Positions 32,349 through 42,899 of a stretch of DNA of 64,000 nt are shown here, in pieces; positions within the stretch are counted from its first letter, which is position 1; each line of letters starts with the position of its first letter. Below the pieces are notes generated by a model that saw only the letters and a program-made list of their open reading frames with translations, did not search any database and was not told the origin of the DNA. Source of the DNA: Anniella stebbinsi (taxonomy: Eukaryota; Chordata; Lepidosauria; Squamata; Anniellidae); NCBI GenBank assembly GCA_029215795.1, contig JARDYH010000003.1, positions 172,248,382 to 172,312,381 on the forward strand. The letters run 5' to 3'. A program made the translations under genes and the position numbers.

Positions 32349-32800
32349 ACTACCATATTTTCTCCTTAATAGACTGTTAAAGATGATTGCTCACTGGTAA
32401 ATACATTTTACCAAAATTAGTACGCCTATAGAATTTTGGTGGTATATTAATTGGATGTAAGGCAACTAGCTCTGACCCTTCCACCTTACAAACATCCCTG
32501 GTGTCAACCTAAAGGATATCCATACAAAGCTATATTACAATCCTGCTAAATTATAGACGCATAAGATAGGAAGCAGAATGTAGGAAGCACAAGATAACTA
32601 TGAATAGCTAGCGATATTCCCCATGCTACCACTCCAAGTTTTATTCCCAGACATTAGTTACAATGGCCTTAGGGAAGTATGAAAATTTTGGTTTTGCTCA
32701 CAAAACATGTGCGCGAAGCTCCGAATGTGCACACAAGCACATGCCCACTGAAAATATTCACAAATTGCCAAACACACGTTTGTCTTGTTCTTGATTCTCA

Positions 32801-33439
32801 GGCCTCATCTACACCTAAAGGTGTAGCGGGAGGGAGGGGGGAGAATCATAGACTTACCTGCTTCCATGATCATCCCCCAGCTTCTATATGCCTGTGTGAC
32901 ATCCCAGGAGGAAAGAGGGATGTCACAGGTGCCATTTCTTTCTTTCTTTTTTTTACTAAAGAGGGGCCAGTCATGCAATTGCAATACTTCGCAAAAGTGA
33001 GTTTAAAAAATCCCCGGTGATAATGGGCACCAACTCCCCTGTCACCAAAGGGATGGCAAAAATTCTGCCCCCTGAAGGGCACGGAGCTTCCCTGCACAGC
33101 TCTGTGCCCAGCCCCACTACTCATGGGGAAGAAGGGATGACCTGGGAGCAGTAGCCACACTGGCTGCACTCCTCAGGACTGTCCCGGGACCATGGAAAAA
33201 AATGGGAAATCTGTGGTTCCAGATATCCCAGGGAAAGTCCCTGGTCATCCCTGGTTGCTCCCGGGATCGCCTGTGTGTTATTTAGATGCACAGAGATGAC
33301 CTCAAGATCATAGAATCATAGAATAGTAAAGTTGGAAAGGGGCCTATAAGGCCATCGAGTCCAACCCCCTGCTCAGGAATCTACCTTAAAGCATCCCTGA
33401 CAGATGATCCCAGGAAAAAAGACTGGTGTAGACATGGCT
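32801..33439. mobile_element. Harbinger-like non-autonomous element, TCA flanks
   Basis: Left end GGCCTCATCTACACC, right end GGTGTAGACATGGCT (inverted with mismatches). TCA lies on both sides (32798-32800, 33440-33442). Similar GATCTACAC or TCTACACC termini occur at 41016, 45646 and 62945. Contains a CR1-like fragment (33305-33410). No transposase. Confidence 0.55.
33305..33410 (-). mobile_element. CR1-like LINE 3' end
   Basis: Contains ATCATAGAATCATAGAATAG, GTTGGAAAGGGGCC and CATCGAGTCCAACCCCCTGC. On the minus strand this is the typical CR1 3' terminus ending in repeated ATTCTATG. Confidence 0.7.
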
Positions 33440-33454
33440 TCAGTTCGATTCATA

Positions 33455-33665
33455 CATATTTCCTAATTTTCACAACTTTCCTCAGTAGACAGAATCAGCC
33501 CCATTTTAGTCAATGGAAGAAATTTGTGCAAATTAGGACATTTGTGCAAATTTGGGGAGCTTTGTGCATGTTTGAGGTTTGCAGATAGTTCAGATATTTG
33601 TGCAAATATGAGAAGATTTGCACACATGTGAGGAGATCTGCACAAATCTCCCATTTGATCGCTGC
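33455..33665. repeat. Iterated TTTGTGCAAAT words
   Basis: At least eight TTTGTGCA/TGCACAAA or closely related words in about 130 bp, in both orientations (for example ATTTGTGCAAATT, TTTGTGCATG, TTTGCACACATG, CTGCACAAATC). The same vocabulary recurs at 42545-42655. Confidence 0.6.
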
Positions 33666-33669
33666 TCAG

Positions 33670-34857
33670 TTTGCACAAGCCTCCCATTCCCCATGCCACC
33701 CCAGAGGCAGCCACAAGCTTCTTCTGGTCCTTTCTGCATAGTGATGCTGCCAATCAGGTGCTACCAAGATGAACCATGGAAAGAGGCCACCTCTTCTACA
33801 CTACCCTCTACTTCTGTTACTCTTCTCCCTTGGCCAGGTGCAAATGGGTCACCCCACCCACTAGCAAACTGCAGTCACAGAAAAGTAACAGCATTCCTAC
33901 TTTTTATATAATGAGTCTTTATATATGCTATGAATGCCATTAAAGACATTATATGCATCATGCCAGATCTTCATTCCGTGAGGGCCAAATGATGCATTCC
34001 CATATAATGTGGTAAGCCCCTGACCCATGTTTTTTTCCCAAGTTTCCCTGGATTAAATTATTGTTAGCATTATCCTCCTCAGGCATGGTATTGTGCTCCA
34101 CTTCTGCAGAGTTGTGTAATTTCCAACACAGTGCTGTGCTCTGCTGGCACAGTTTAAAGACAGTACTACTTCACACAGATGACATAACTTGAAGAGAAGA
34201 ACTCTATTCCAGTGGGTTAATTTAATTATTAAAGGTTTCAGCCTCTGGTTGAAGAGCAGATTTTAGGTTTAGTAATGTTTTAAATGAGTTTCAACATGAG
34301 AATCAGCTCTCACAATCTGTTTCCTAAATACTTTATGTTACCTACAGTACCAAAGAAGCATGCAATGAAGTACAGAGTAGAAACAACAAGTTTTCCAGTC
34401 CATGCATATGTTTGGTTCTTTGTACCTCAGGTAGGACAAGAGCCTTCACCTCACAGAGGACTAATGTTAACATCTGCCACTGAGCTTAGACCAGGATAGT
34501 GAAAGTTCTTAGTTTTCTTTCTTTCTTCTTATGTCTGCATATTTTGTTTCAGGGCATAAATGCTACAGAAAGCTGCTAACCAAAAGGGAGTTCTCAAATC
34601 CACTGAACATATTTTAAATCTTTGAGTCTGAAATAGGTACTTTAAAAAGATTTCTTCCCAAAAGGAAAGCTCAGGCAGAACATTTTGGCACAATTTTGCT
34701 TTAGTGATGTACAGTACAATCCTATAAAAAAGTGAGCCCATTGAGTTAAATGGGACTTATGTATTGCATTGAAAGTTACTGTAAGAATGACATTTGTAAT
34801 TTCTGCCACTGATTTTGAAACATACATGGGGTTGAAGCATACATTGGGTTAGTCAAA
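33670..34857. other. Unannotated interval
   Basis: Nothing recognisable except a scrap of the palindromic MITE family near 34715-34790. Confidence 0.35.
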
Positions 34858-34954
34858 ATTCTTATTTATTTTACTTATTATTTATTTAAGCATGAAGACA
34901 TTTTTAAACCACTCTTCATCCCTATTGATACTAGGGTGGAATACAAATGCCTCC

Positions 34955-35961
34955 TACCCCTCCTGGCTTGCATGGATGTGGGGAGGCAAGTTGCAAGCGA
35001 GGAAGGAGGATGAGGTGTGGAGGCCCACTATTGGTGGCCTCCACATGGCGCCACTGGAGCTGGGAGGGGAATGAAGCTATTTAAGGCCGGAACCCCCTCC
35101 CAGCTTCACCTTTTGCTGCGCAGCTGCTGGGGATGGCAAGGATGACTGCAAAGACCGGAAGCGGAGCAGCAGGGAGTGGTGAGCATCTTTAGCCAACGGG
35201 CCTTCAGGTTTTCTCAGAAGACATGCTGGTGTTCCTGCTGGGATAACAGTGCAGGAACGCATGGAGAGATGCTCTCCTGTGCCTTCTTAGCACACCGAGT
35301 GTTGGGGTGGATCGGCTTATCCTCCCACAGGAAGGAAATCAGCTCGACATGAGCGGACACCAAAATCCATGGCGTCTGGCTTGCAAGGAGCGGCTGCCCG
35401 CAGTTTCAGCTGCAAGCCTACTGCGCAGTGGGGCGGCATGCAGTTTAGGACCTGAGTGTGCTGGGACTTGCTGTCCCTACTCGCATGTAGGGATTCTTTG
35501 GTTGGCGGCCTGCAGGAAGCCGTATAAGGCCTGGTGGGCATACAACCAGGGAGAATGGGCTGTAAGCTTGGTTTGTCGGGGAGGAGTAAGTGGGAGTTAA
35601 TTTTCGGACACCCCCCCTCTTTTCCACTAACCCAACGAATGGGCCTTTATGATCCTGGGAAGAGAATAGGGAGGGTTGGATCCTTGGGTGCCTCATACAC
35701 ACTCATATAAAAGAAAAGCCCCTTTCTGTGCATCAGGGTCTGCCCCACTTTCTCTTTCATTTGGATTAGGCCTGTGGCAGTTTCTCTGTTCACAAGCACT
35801 GGATAAGCAATTCAGTTGCTTGAAAATTTAAGGGTCCTTTTCCAGAACAGGAGGCTTACGGGGGAGTGGGCTAATAGGGCCACAAGTTTGCTACTACTGC
35901 ATGAGTAATAGGCCACATTACTGTTTGATTGGCTGCTAAGTCCCATTGCAGTAAGCTTAAG
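34955..35961 (+). promoter_or_regulatory. 5' non-coding region of Ngaro-like copy B
   Basis: CpG-bearing, G-rich sequence with a TATA-like GCTATTTAAGGCC near 35074-35086, suitable for initiating a transcript that runs into gag about 0.9 kb downstream. Short frames here are not convincing. The promoter role is inferred. Confidence 0.4.
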
Positions 35962-37158
35962 ATGCCATCCAAAAAGGGTATTGGGGGGGAAGGGAAAGGA
36001 AAAGCACCCCGCCAACCAGCCAAGCGGGGAAAGTCCAAAGAGGATTCATCCTCTGAAGAGGAGTTGGAACCCCATATCGCGGCTATATTGGCCAGATTGC
36101 AAGCAATTGAGAAAGAAAAAGGCATTCATGCTCCTCCTTTGCCCCCTGCCCCACACAATATGACTGGCTGCTGCAGACACTAAAGCAATGGCAATGCCCA
36201 AGGGGCTCTGAGAGTAATGAAATTACTAGAGCTGGGGAAGTTCTGAATACATTGGCAGAGCAGTTGGATCGGCGGTGTGTGTGTGTGTGCCACAGCCAGC
36301 AACAGCTGCTGAGGTTGCTTGTGCAACCATGTGGCAGGGTCCAGCAGGAACTTCTGGATCAAAATTAACACATGATCCAAAGGACCTGTATGCCGGAGCA
36401 AGTAGTGATGCCATCCCAACCGGAAGCACATCAGCTCCACTAGGTTATCATCTGCTGCCTGCTATAAGGGAAAAGATTTGTAAAGGGGAGTATGTCGATA
36501 TATTCTCCTTGCTCTTCTCTGAATCGGAGAGCACTGAGAAGGGAAAAGGTGCAGATCAGGAAGCGGAACGGATTAAAAAGGGGCTTGTTGGCTACTGGGG
36601 TTCCTCATTTATATGGGAGTGGTTCAGTAGCGTTTTCCTGAGAAAGGAGCCATTATAACCAAATATCTCAATATGATATATCAGGCATATTCAGAGTATG
36701 AGGGCGTGGCCTGGTTATCATACGACGAATCATTTAGTCATCATGCTGCAATAGACCACACCCTTAGGTGGGATGTAAAAGATCATGATCTGTGGCTGCA
36801 GTTCATGACGCCGGCCAAACTTGGCTTTGGAGACAGGGCAGATAGCAGCCACATTTTGGCTAAACAGCAGCCTGCCTCCACCTTCTGTGGGTGTGTGGGG
36901 CAGGCAGTTCAACACCGTCCGCTCTGTTGGGATTTTAGCGTCAGGGTATGTGCAACCACAACCCATGCAGATATAGACATTAATGCCATATGTGTACGGG
37001 ACACCATACGGCCACAAATTGCCCCAGAAATAGAAGTGGAAAATGGAACAATAAAGACGGACAAGGCACTAGATGCCCAGGAGGACAGCCACCCCCTCCA
37101 AAAGGGACCAGCTCAGTCAAAATTGATACCTAAAACGGATGTTAACATTGTACTCTAA
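35962..37158 (+). pseudogene. Gag-like protein of Ngaro-like copy B
   Basis: The first frame starts MPSKKG at 35962 with a Lys/Arg-rich N-terminus, an acidic serine tract (DSSSEEELE) and a short helical part (IAAILARLQAIEKEK), ending in a stop at 36181. After a frame change, 36275-36658 contains PLGYHLLPAIREKICKGEYV, a segment typical of gag in this group. After another stop, 36673-37158 carries a degraded Cys/His region (CWDFSVRVCA, then HADIDINAIC) in the position of the usual zinc-knuckle-like motif. Gag packages element RNA. At least two disruptions make it inactive. Confidence 0.65.
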
Positions 37159-37239
37159 GCATCAGGAGGCCGAATATCTTATGTTAGATTTTCAGGAGGG
37201 CTTCTGTATACCATTTTAGGGTCCCAGGTTTGGCTCAAT

Positions 37240-38148
37240 TTCTAGGAATCAAAAATCAATTAGTTTAATGGAACATATTGCTAAAGATAAAATTGATAAG
37301 GAGGTTAGTTCTGGTCAGGTGTTAGGACCCTTCCAGAAACCGCCCATCCCACATTTAAGGGTATCTCCTTTAGGTATTGTCCCAAAAAAGGCACCTGGAG
37401 AATTCAGGTTGATTCACAACTGTCTTTCCCACGGGGTGTGTCCGTGAATGATGCAATACCAGAGCAATTGAACTCTGTCAGGTATGCTTCCTTTGATTTG
37501 GCAGTAAATATGGTGCAGAATAACGGCGGATGTGCTTTGATGGGAAAATGTGATATAAAAGCCGTTTTTTGCTTATTACCCATCAATCCCAAAGATTTCA
37601 ATTTATTAGGCTTTTGTTTCCAAGGACAATATTATATTGATCAGGCCTTGCCAGTGGGATGCTCAATCTCGTGCGCCATTTTCGAGAAGTTCAGCTCTTT
37701 TCTTGTATGGGCTGTAAAAAAGAGAGCAGGGTCACATGATGTGATTTATTATCTGGATGACTTCCTGTTTTCAGGACCTCCAGGGAGCAATCATTGCACG
37801 TCCCTTATGGACACATTCTGCGCATTGACTGAGGAGTTGGGCATCCCGCTGGCACATGAGAAAACAGAGGGTCCATCCACCATCTTTAGGTTCCTAGGAA
37901 TTGAATTAGATCCTGCACAGCAATGTTGTTGTTTACCAGAAGATAAGCTGGCCACCCTTCAGACAAAGTTAGCTTATATTTTGCTTGCAAGGAATGTGTC
38001 CTTAAGGGAGTTACAGCAAGTAGTAGGCCATTTAAATTTTGCTTGCAGGGTGATTACCCCAGGATGGGCATTCTTGTGTCATTTGTGTACAGCCATGTCA
38101 GGTTTGTGCTTCCCACATCACAGAACGCGTGTCACTAGGGATATGTGA
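37240..38148 (+). pseudogene. Reverse transcriptase of Ngaro-like copy B
   Basis: N-terminal blocks in one frame (about 37260-37420): VLGPFQKPPIPHLRVSPLG, IVPKKAPGEFRLIHN. An apparent one-base loss near 37416 shifts to the main frame from 37438: SVNDAIPEQ, CDIKAVFCLLPI (first catalytic Asp), LPVGCSISCAIFEKFSSFL, IYYLDDFLFSG (catalytic Asp pair) and FRFLGIELD. These follow the order of DIRS/Ngaro RTs. The frame ends at a TGA at 38146-38148, where CGA (Arg) would fit, a likely CpG decay. Apart from that stop and the frameshift, the catalytic triad is intact. Confidence 0.82.
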
Positions 38149-38690
38149 GAAGATGTTAGGGTATGGCTGGACTTCCTCAAGCAATTTAATGGTGTTTCCT
38201 TCTGGAGGCGAGAGTTGCTTGTGGAGGCCAAGCTGCAAGTTCACTCTGATGCATCAGGTTCTTGGGGTTTTGGCGTTATGTGGCGGAATAGATGGTGTGC
38301 GAAGAGGTGGCCCGAGGATTGGGTGCAGGGTGGCCTGTGCAAGGACCTTACGTTTTTGGAACTTTTTCCAACATACATGGCCGTGCATCTGTGGCCAATT
38401 GGCATCTCTGGCCAATTTCATGGTGCTATTTTGGTATGACAACCAAGCCACGGTGCAGGTTATTAACTCCCTTTCATCTTGCAATCCTAGGGTTATGGCA
38501 CTGGTGCGTGTATTTACCCTACATTGCCTAAAAAATAATATTCTTTTTTGGGCAAAGCATATACCTGGACTAAACAATGATATTTCTGATGCTTTATCAT
38601 GTCACCAGGTCCAAAGATTTCAGGAACTGGCACCATGGGCTCTGCAGAAGCCAGAGATCATGCCACCAACACTCTGGCAGATTGGAAGGA
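38149..38690 (+). pseudogene. RNase H of Ngaro-like copy B
   Basis: Directly continues the RT. QVHSDASGSWGFGVMW and LTFLELFPTYMAVHLW lie in one frame, then a frameshift between about 38370 and 38420, then LFWYDNQATVQVINS and LNNDISDALSCHQ in the next frame. The four acidic residues expected (Asp, Glu, Asp, Asp) are all visible. RNase H removes template RNA from the hybrid during reverse transcription. Confidence 0.75.
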
Positions 38691-39590
38691 TGACATAGAG
38701 AATGCCATATGGCAGTCCTTGGCGCCTAGCACCAGGTCTGCCTGCAGGTAGGGAATTCCAGGATTTCCACGCAGCCAACCAGCTCCAGCAAGCATGGCCT
38801 ACACCAGTTGATCATGTCCTGCAGTTTTGTGCAAATTCCAGAAGACAAGGCCTTTCTGCCTGCACTATATCATTTAAATTGGCAGAGTTGGCATTCCTAG
38901 CAAAAACACAAGGTGTGGAAGATTGCACGTCAGATTTTAGAGTAAAGAGGGCATTCAGAGGCTGGGCCAGAGATTCATTGCGCGTGCCTGATGCGAAGCG
39001 CCAACTGTCCCCTGACACATTAATTGGTCTGAAAGCTCAGTGGCCTGTACTGTGCCATTCAAATTATGAGGCTGTCTTGTTCTATGCGGCTGCATTAACC
39101 GCATTTTTCAGGGCCTTTAGAATTTCCGAAGTAGTGGCGTTATCCAAGGGGGACATGTCCGGCAGGGTGTTAAAATTCTCTGATTTGTGGCTCAGTCAAC
39201 TGGAGGTGCACATATGCCTCAGAAAGTCCAAAACAGATCAGCTTGGCAGAGGCTTGGATGTCCACCTTTTTTCCACTGCTCAACAGGAGCTGTGCCCGGT
39301 ACAGGCTTTGCAAGCTTTTATTGTCTTGAAAGGCTCCACCCCTGGCATTCTTTTTTGTCACCAGGATTTATCCCCATTAACCAAATACCAGTTCTGGTCA
39401 ATTACAAAACAGGCTCTTGGTGCCCTAGGTTTGCATTCTGTCCAGTTTGGCATGCATTCATTTCAGATTGGGGTAGCTTCCACGGCAGCATTGCTTGAGT
39501 TTTCCTCTTCCCAAATTCAGGCTGTGGGCAGGTGGTGATCCTCAGCATTCAAGACATATGTGCAGCAATTCCCCAAGTAGTGGAACTCAT
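38690..39590 (+). pseudogene. Tyrosine recombinase of Ngaro-like copy B
   Basis: The start (ENAIWQSLAPSTRSACR) lies in a different frame from the rest, which is open from 38702 to a TGA at 39536-39538. N-terminal helical domain: TPVDHVLQFCANSRRQGLSA, ISFKLAELAFLAKT, DFRVKRAFRGWARD. Catalytic part: FRAFRISEVVALSKGD (Arg I), then HSFQIGVASTAA, where Gln replaces the second catalytic Arg, then GRW and, beyond the stop, SAFKTYVQ with the likely nucleophilic Tyr. It resembles copy A segment by segment (LTKYQFWSITKQALGALGL versus TTYQFWMVAKKALRALGL). It would integrate circular cDNA; this copy cannot. Confidence 0.82.
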
Positions 39591-39599
39591 TTCAGGATA

Positions 39600-40158
39600 T
39601 TAACATACTCGTGTTAAATTTTAGATTTCTGAAAAGCCTTTGCCCCAGTGCTAGTTTCCATATGTGGACACAACATGATATTTTGGCCGGCAGAAGGGCA
39701 TCCAGGTCAAGCTTTGGATTGCAGCATGGATTGAACCAGCTTGCAGCCATTCATTGGCTTGGTAGACGTGGTATGAGGTGGAAGAACCTCATACCCACCT
39801 TGCTGCAATATGATAAAGCATTGCTCCCCCCGCAAATCTTGCTCATTCATCTAGGGGGAAATGATTTGGGTCTGCTAAAGAGCAAGGCCCTAATCCTGCA
39901 AGCTTTGGGGATTTCCAGAAAATCCACCAGCAATGGCCTGGCGTCAAAATCTTATGGTCCTGCATATTACCCCGGCTGAATTCGAGAGTCAGTAGCGACC
40001 CTCTCACTTTGGAAAGGGCCCATAAAAAGGTCAATATGGAAATCTTTAAGAGCCTCATTGAGCACAGGGATATTAACATCTGACATCTTGAAATATGCTG
40101 CTCTCGGAGGGAGCTTTATAGACCAGATGGGGTGCACCTATCTGAGATTGGAAATTAA
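39600..40158 (+). pseudogene. SGNH hydrolase of Ngaro-like copy B
   Basis: Open from 39611 with HMWTQHDILAGRRASR (degraded block I), IHWLGRRGMRWKNLIPTL, QILLIHLGGNDLGLL (block III GGND), then in a shifted frame LWSCILPRLNSRV and ERAHKKVNMEIFKSL. After a stop near 40080 comes LYRPDGVHLSEIGN and a terminal TAA at 40156-40158 (block V with Asp and His). This gives the usual C-terminal block structure of the accessory esterase-like domain of some Ngaro elements. The usual block-I Gly-Asp-Ser is not preserved (QHD instead). Substrate unknown. Confidence 0.75.
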
Positions 40159-40990
40159 TTGTTTTTGGTGGATTTGCAGAGAGGCCTTTTGAGGCTTTCG
40201 CCAGTTGGGGGGAGTGGGTGACTAAGCTGAGGCTTGTCTCCCCCTGTGGTGGGAGGTGTGGGCATTTTAAGGCATTCTTAAAGGTGAACATTCACAGGCA
40301 CCATTGGAGTGATGGGTAACGCCTGAGGCCAACCATTGGGAGCCCTGCAGCATCAGTTGGGGGATAAGGCTTACCTTTGAGGCCAACCCTAGGCTGACCA
40401 TATGAAAAGGAGGACAGGGCTCATGTAACTTTAACAGTTGCAGAGAAAAGGGAATTTCAGCCATTGTAATTTGTATGCAATTAGTTCCTGGTGCAATTCC
40501 CTCTTCATCACAACAGTTAAAGGTGCAGGCACTATGCTAGAGTGACCATATACAAAAGAAGGCAGGCCCCCTGCAACTTTAACTGTTGTGATGAAGAGGG
40601 AATTTCACCAGGAACTAGTTGCATACAAATGACACCAGCTGAAATTCCCTTTTCTCTACAACTGTTAAAGATACAGGAGCCCTGTCCTCCTTTTCATATG
40701 GTCAGCCTAGGGCCAACCCTCCTCACCTGCTCGGAGCCAAGTGGCCTGGGGGGAGGTGACACCAGAAGGCCTCCCTATCCCAGTATGGAGAAGCCTGGGG
40801 GTGGCGAAATGCCAGGTGCCACTTCCCAGGCTTTGAATGACTCGCCTGATCCTAGCAATGGTTGTGTTTGGCCATGTTTAAATGCCAGCATAGGATTCTC
40901 CTCCCCCCTTCTCTCTGCTGAGCTAAATAAATGTGGCCCATGTTTAATCCCAATTAGTTTGCTAACTAATCTTAAATCCCTTTTATTTCA
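40159..40990 (+). other. 3' UTR of Ngaro-like copy B, interrupted by a MITE
   Basis: Non-coding. The MITE at 40389-40710 splits it. AAATAAATG near 40925 followed by GGCCCATGTTTAATCCCAA closely parallels the 3' end of copy A, which places the element end near 40990. Confidence 0.6.
40389..40710. mobile_element. hAT-like MITE, long palindromic form
   Basis: Termini CTAGGCTGACCATATGAAAA and TTTTCATATGGTCAGCCTAG are perfect inverted repeats. The perfect 8-bp duplication is GGCCAACC (40381-40388, 40711-40718). The interior is two related halves around CTAGAGTGACCATAT, each with AACTTTAAC(A/T)GTTG and GGGAATTTCA words. The 150-codon frame across it is not a gene. Confidence 0.9.
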
Positions 40991-41015
40991 GTGAATCTAC
41001 ACTAAATACGACTAA

Positions 41016-41584
41016 GAGCCGATCTACATATGAGGTTTTTGACGTTTTATAAGGGTTACGAAAACTCTTTGGGCCACATGACGCACTCCCTATAACGTTG
41101 TATATCTGAGTTTTTTTAAAACTCATTTCAGTTATATACAACGGTTTCACTTTTAATAAATCGTTTAAAGTAAAATAATGTGTCCTTCCTTACCGTTTGT
41201 GATTCATGGGGGCAGTGCTTCATTTACCGGTGCCCAAAGGCTTAGCAGTTGATTGGTGGGGAAGAAAGAGGAAGTGGGCGAGTGAACTACAACACCCACA
41301 ATTCTTAGCCCTATACTCGCTAGGGAATGACAGAGGAACTAAGAAGGAAGTGGGTAATTGAACTACAACCCCCACAATGCCTTGCCCTAAATTCATTGTA
41401 AAAACGAAAGAGAAAGAGACAGGGCAGAACAGTGTGTGACTGCACACACCGCTTTAAAGACTGAAGACTGTTCTCCTGTAACGTGAGTACTCAGTAATGT
41501 GGCCTAAGACATTTTAGAACGCACCTATTTGGAACGTTTTAAAATACTTTTTGAAACGTTCCAAAGGACTGTGTAGATCGGCCC
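41016..41584. mobile_element. Harbinger-like non-autonomous element
   Basis: Inverted termini GAGCCGATCTACA and TGTAGATCGGCCC, flanked by TAA on both sides (41013-41015, 41585-41587). Subterminal AACGTT words recur (ATAACGTTG, GGAACGTTTT, GAAACGTTCC). Two CTACAAC-CCCACAAT-like segments sit in the middle. No transposase. Confidence 0.75.
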
Positions 41585-42190
41585 TAAGTCAAGATCCAAC
41601 CCATTACAAATCTTTACTTGAAAGCAATCTTTCATTTTACTGTGCCTGGTCTTAAAAATATTTCAGTTGCTGATCCAGCAAACTATGAAGGCTAATTTGA
41701 AAAATTAAAAGGCAATAAAAATTATGTAGTATATTTAATGCAGCTTTCTAATGTATGTAGCCATTTTCCACTACATTATCCTGAAACTGACTACATTGTG
41801 TTCCACTTGTATAAATGCATCCTATACTCTAGACCATGTTGAGAATGATAGGTTTTCTGTGAATACTGACAGGGCTATGTTAACAAATGCAACTCACACT
41901 GTGCATGCATTGATATGGTAATGAACTCTAAAATATGAAATAGAAAACATTTCGTAGAAGACTATGAAATAAAGAATAAGAAATGAAATGGACAAAATGT
42001 CAAGATTTCCATACCTGGTATTTTATTTTGCTGTCTCTGTAATTCCTTTGCCATTCATGAAGCCAGTTTCTCAACACTTGTATGTTCCACAGTGCTGCAG
42101 ATGGTAAGCAATGCTTACAGTTCATCTGGTTTCCCCTGTATTATCATAATCACCATCCCCACCTCTCTCTCAGAGTTTGTTTCTGTTTAG

Positions 42191-42382
42191 TAACATAGGA
42201 AGCTGCCTTATACTAAGTCAGACTATTGGTCCATCCAGCCCAGTATTTTTGACACTGACTGGCAGCTCTTGAGGGTTTTAGGCAGGTTATTTTCTTTGCC
42301 CTACCCAGAGAAGTTAGGGATCGAACCGGGGACCTTCTGCATGAAAAGCAGGTGCTCTATGACACTGAGATATGGCCCCTCC
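42191..42382 (-). mobile_element. tRNA-derived SINE (Ala-like head)
   Basis: The minus strand starts with a tRNA-like head (complement of TGACACTGAGATATGGCCCC and of GGGATCGAACCGGGGACC, which gives a B box), then a body, ending at the complement of GGAAGCTGCCTTATACTAAG. The same 3' end is multiplied in the 11.3-11.9 kb array. Confidence 0.7.
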
Positions 42383-42544
42383 CATGTTTCTAGGAGGGAT
42401 GTCAGAGGAATCTGTCCAAGGGGTGGAGCTCACTGAGCTTTCATCAGCTTGGCCCCAGTCTTTATCTTGCTTTCCTGCAAGCTTGCCCAATACAATCTGT
42501 ATCGAGTTGGGGCAGTTTGTGGATTTGGGTTTTTTTAAAAAAAA

Positions 42545-42660
42545 AACTGCACAAGTAGCAATTTCTGCAAATTTGCGTAATTTGTGCAAATTCCTGGCCT
42601 AATTTGCACAAATCACACAAATTGCAGCTGCAATTTGTGCAAATTCCTATTTAGGCATTT
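42545..42660. repeat. Iterated ATTTGTGCAAAT words
   Basis: GCAAATTTGCG, AATTTGTGCAAATTCC (twice), AATTTGCACAAATC and CACAAATTGCAGCTGCAATTTG within about 110 bp. Palindromic words in both orientations, as at 33455-33665. Confidence 0.65.
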
Positions 42661-42899
42661 TTTAAAAAATAAATAAATAAACAGAACAACAACAAACAAC
42701 CTCCCAGATTTTAAAAAGAAACCCATGGCTTAGCTTGCAGAAATCTGGCAGGCCCCCAAATGGCTGGATTTCTTGATGGCAGACATTCCTTGGTAAATTC
42801 TGTTGCATCTGAATTAGGGTTGCCACCTGACAGGCTCCTTATGTACAGCCAGTTGACACAAGTTGTCCACCTTCATATTGGGATCAACTCTACCTATTG

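Larger units (their letters stand above)
34955..40990 (+). mobile_element. Ngaro-like tyrosine-recombinase retrotransposon, copy B
   Basis: A plus-strand DIRS-order element of about 6 kb with, in order, a non-coding 5' region, gag (35962-37158), reverse transcriptase (about 37240-38148), RNase H (to about 38690), tyrosine recombinase (to about 39590), SGNH hydrolase (to 40158) and a 3' UTR. There is no LTR pair or DDE integrase, which separates it from Gypsy-type elements. The absence of a methyltransferase domain and the presence of an SGNH hydrolase fit Ngaro rather than DIRS1. Several stops and frameshifts are present. Ends are approximate because split direct repeats could not be resolved by eye. 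Confidence 0.8.

Noticed and set aside
34955..40990. Possible endogenous retrovirus
   Set aside because: There are no LTR pair, protease, DDE integrase or env. A tyrosine recombinase and an SGNH hydrolase follow RT-RNase H, which fits a DIRS-order element.
40542..40994. 150-codon frame, and a similar one at 51917-52102
   Set aside because: Most of each lies inside a palindromic MITE; the shared peptide text reflects the shared MITE.
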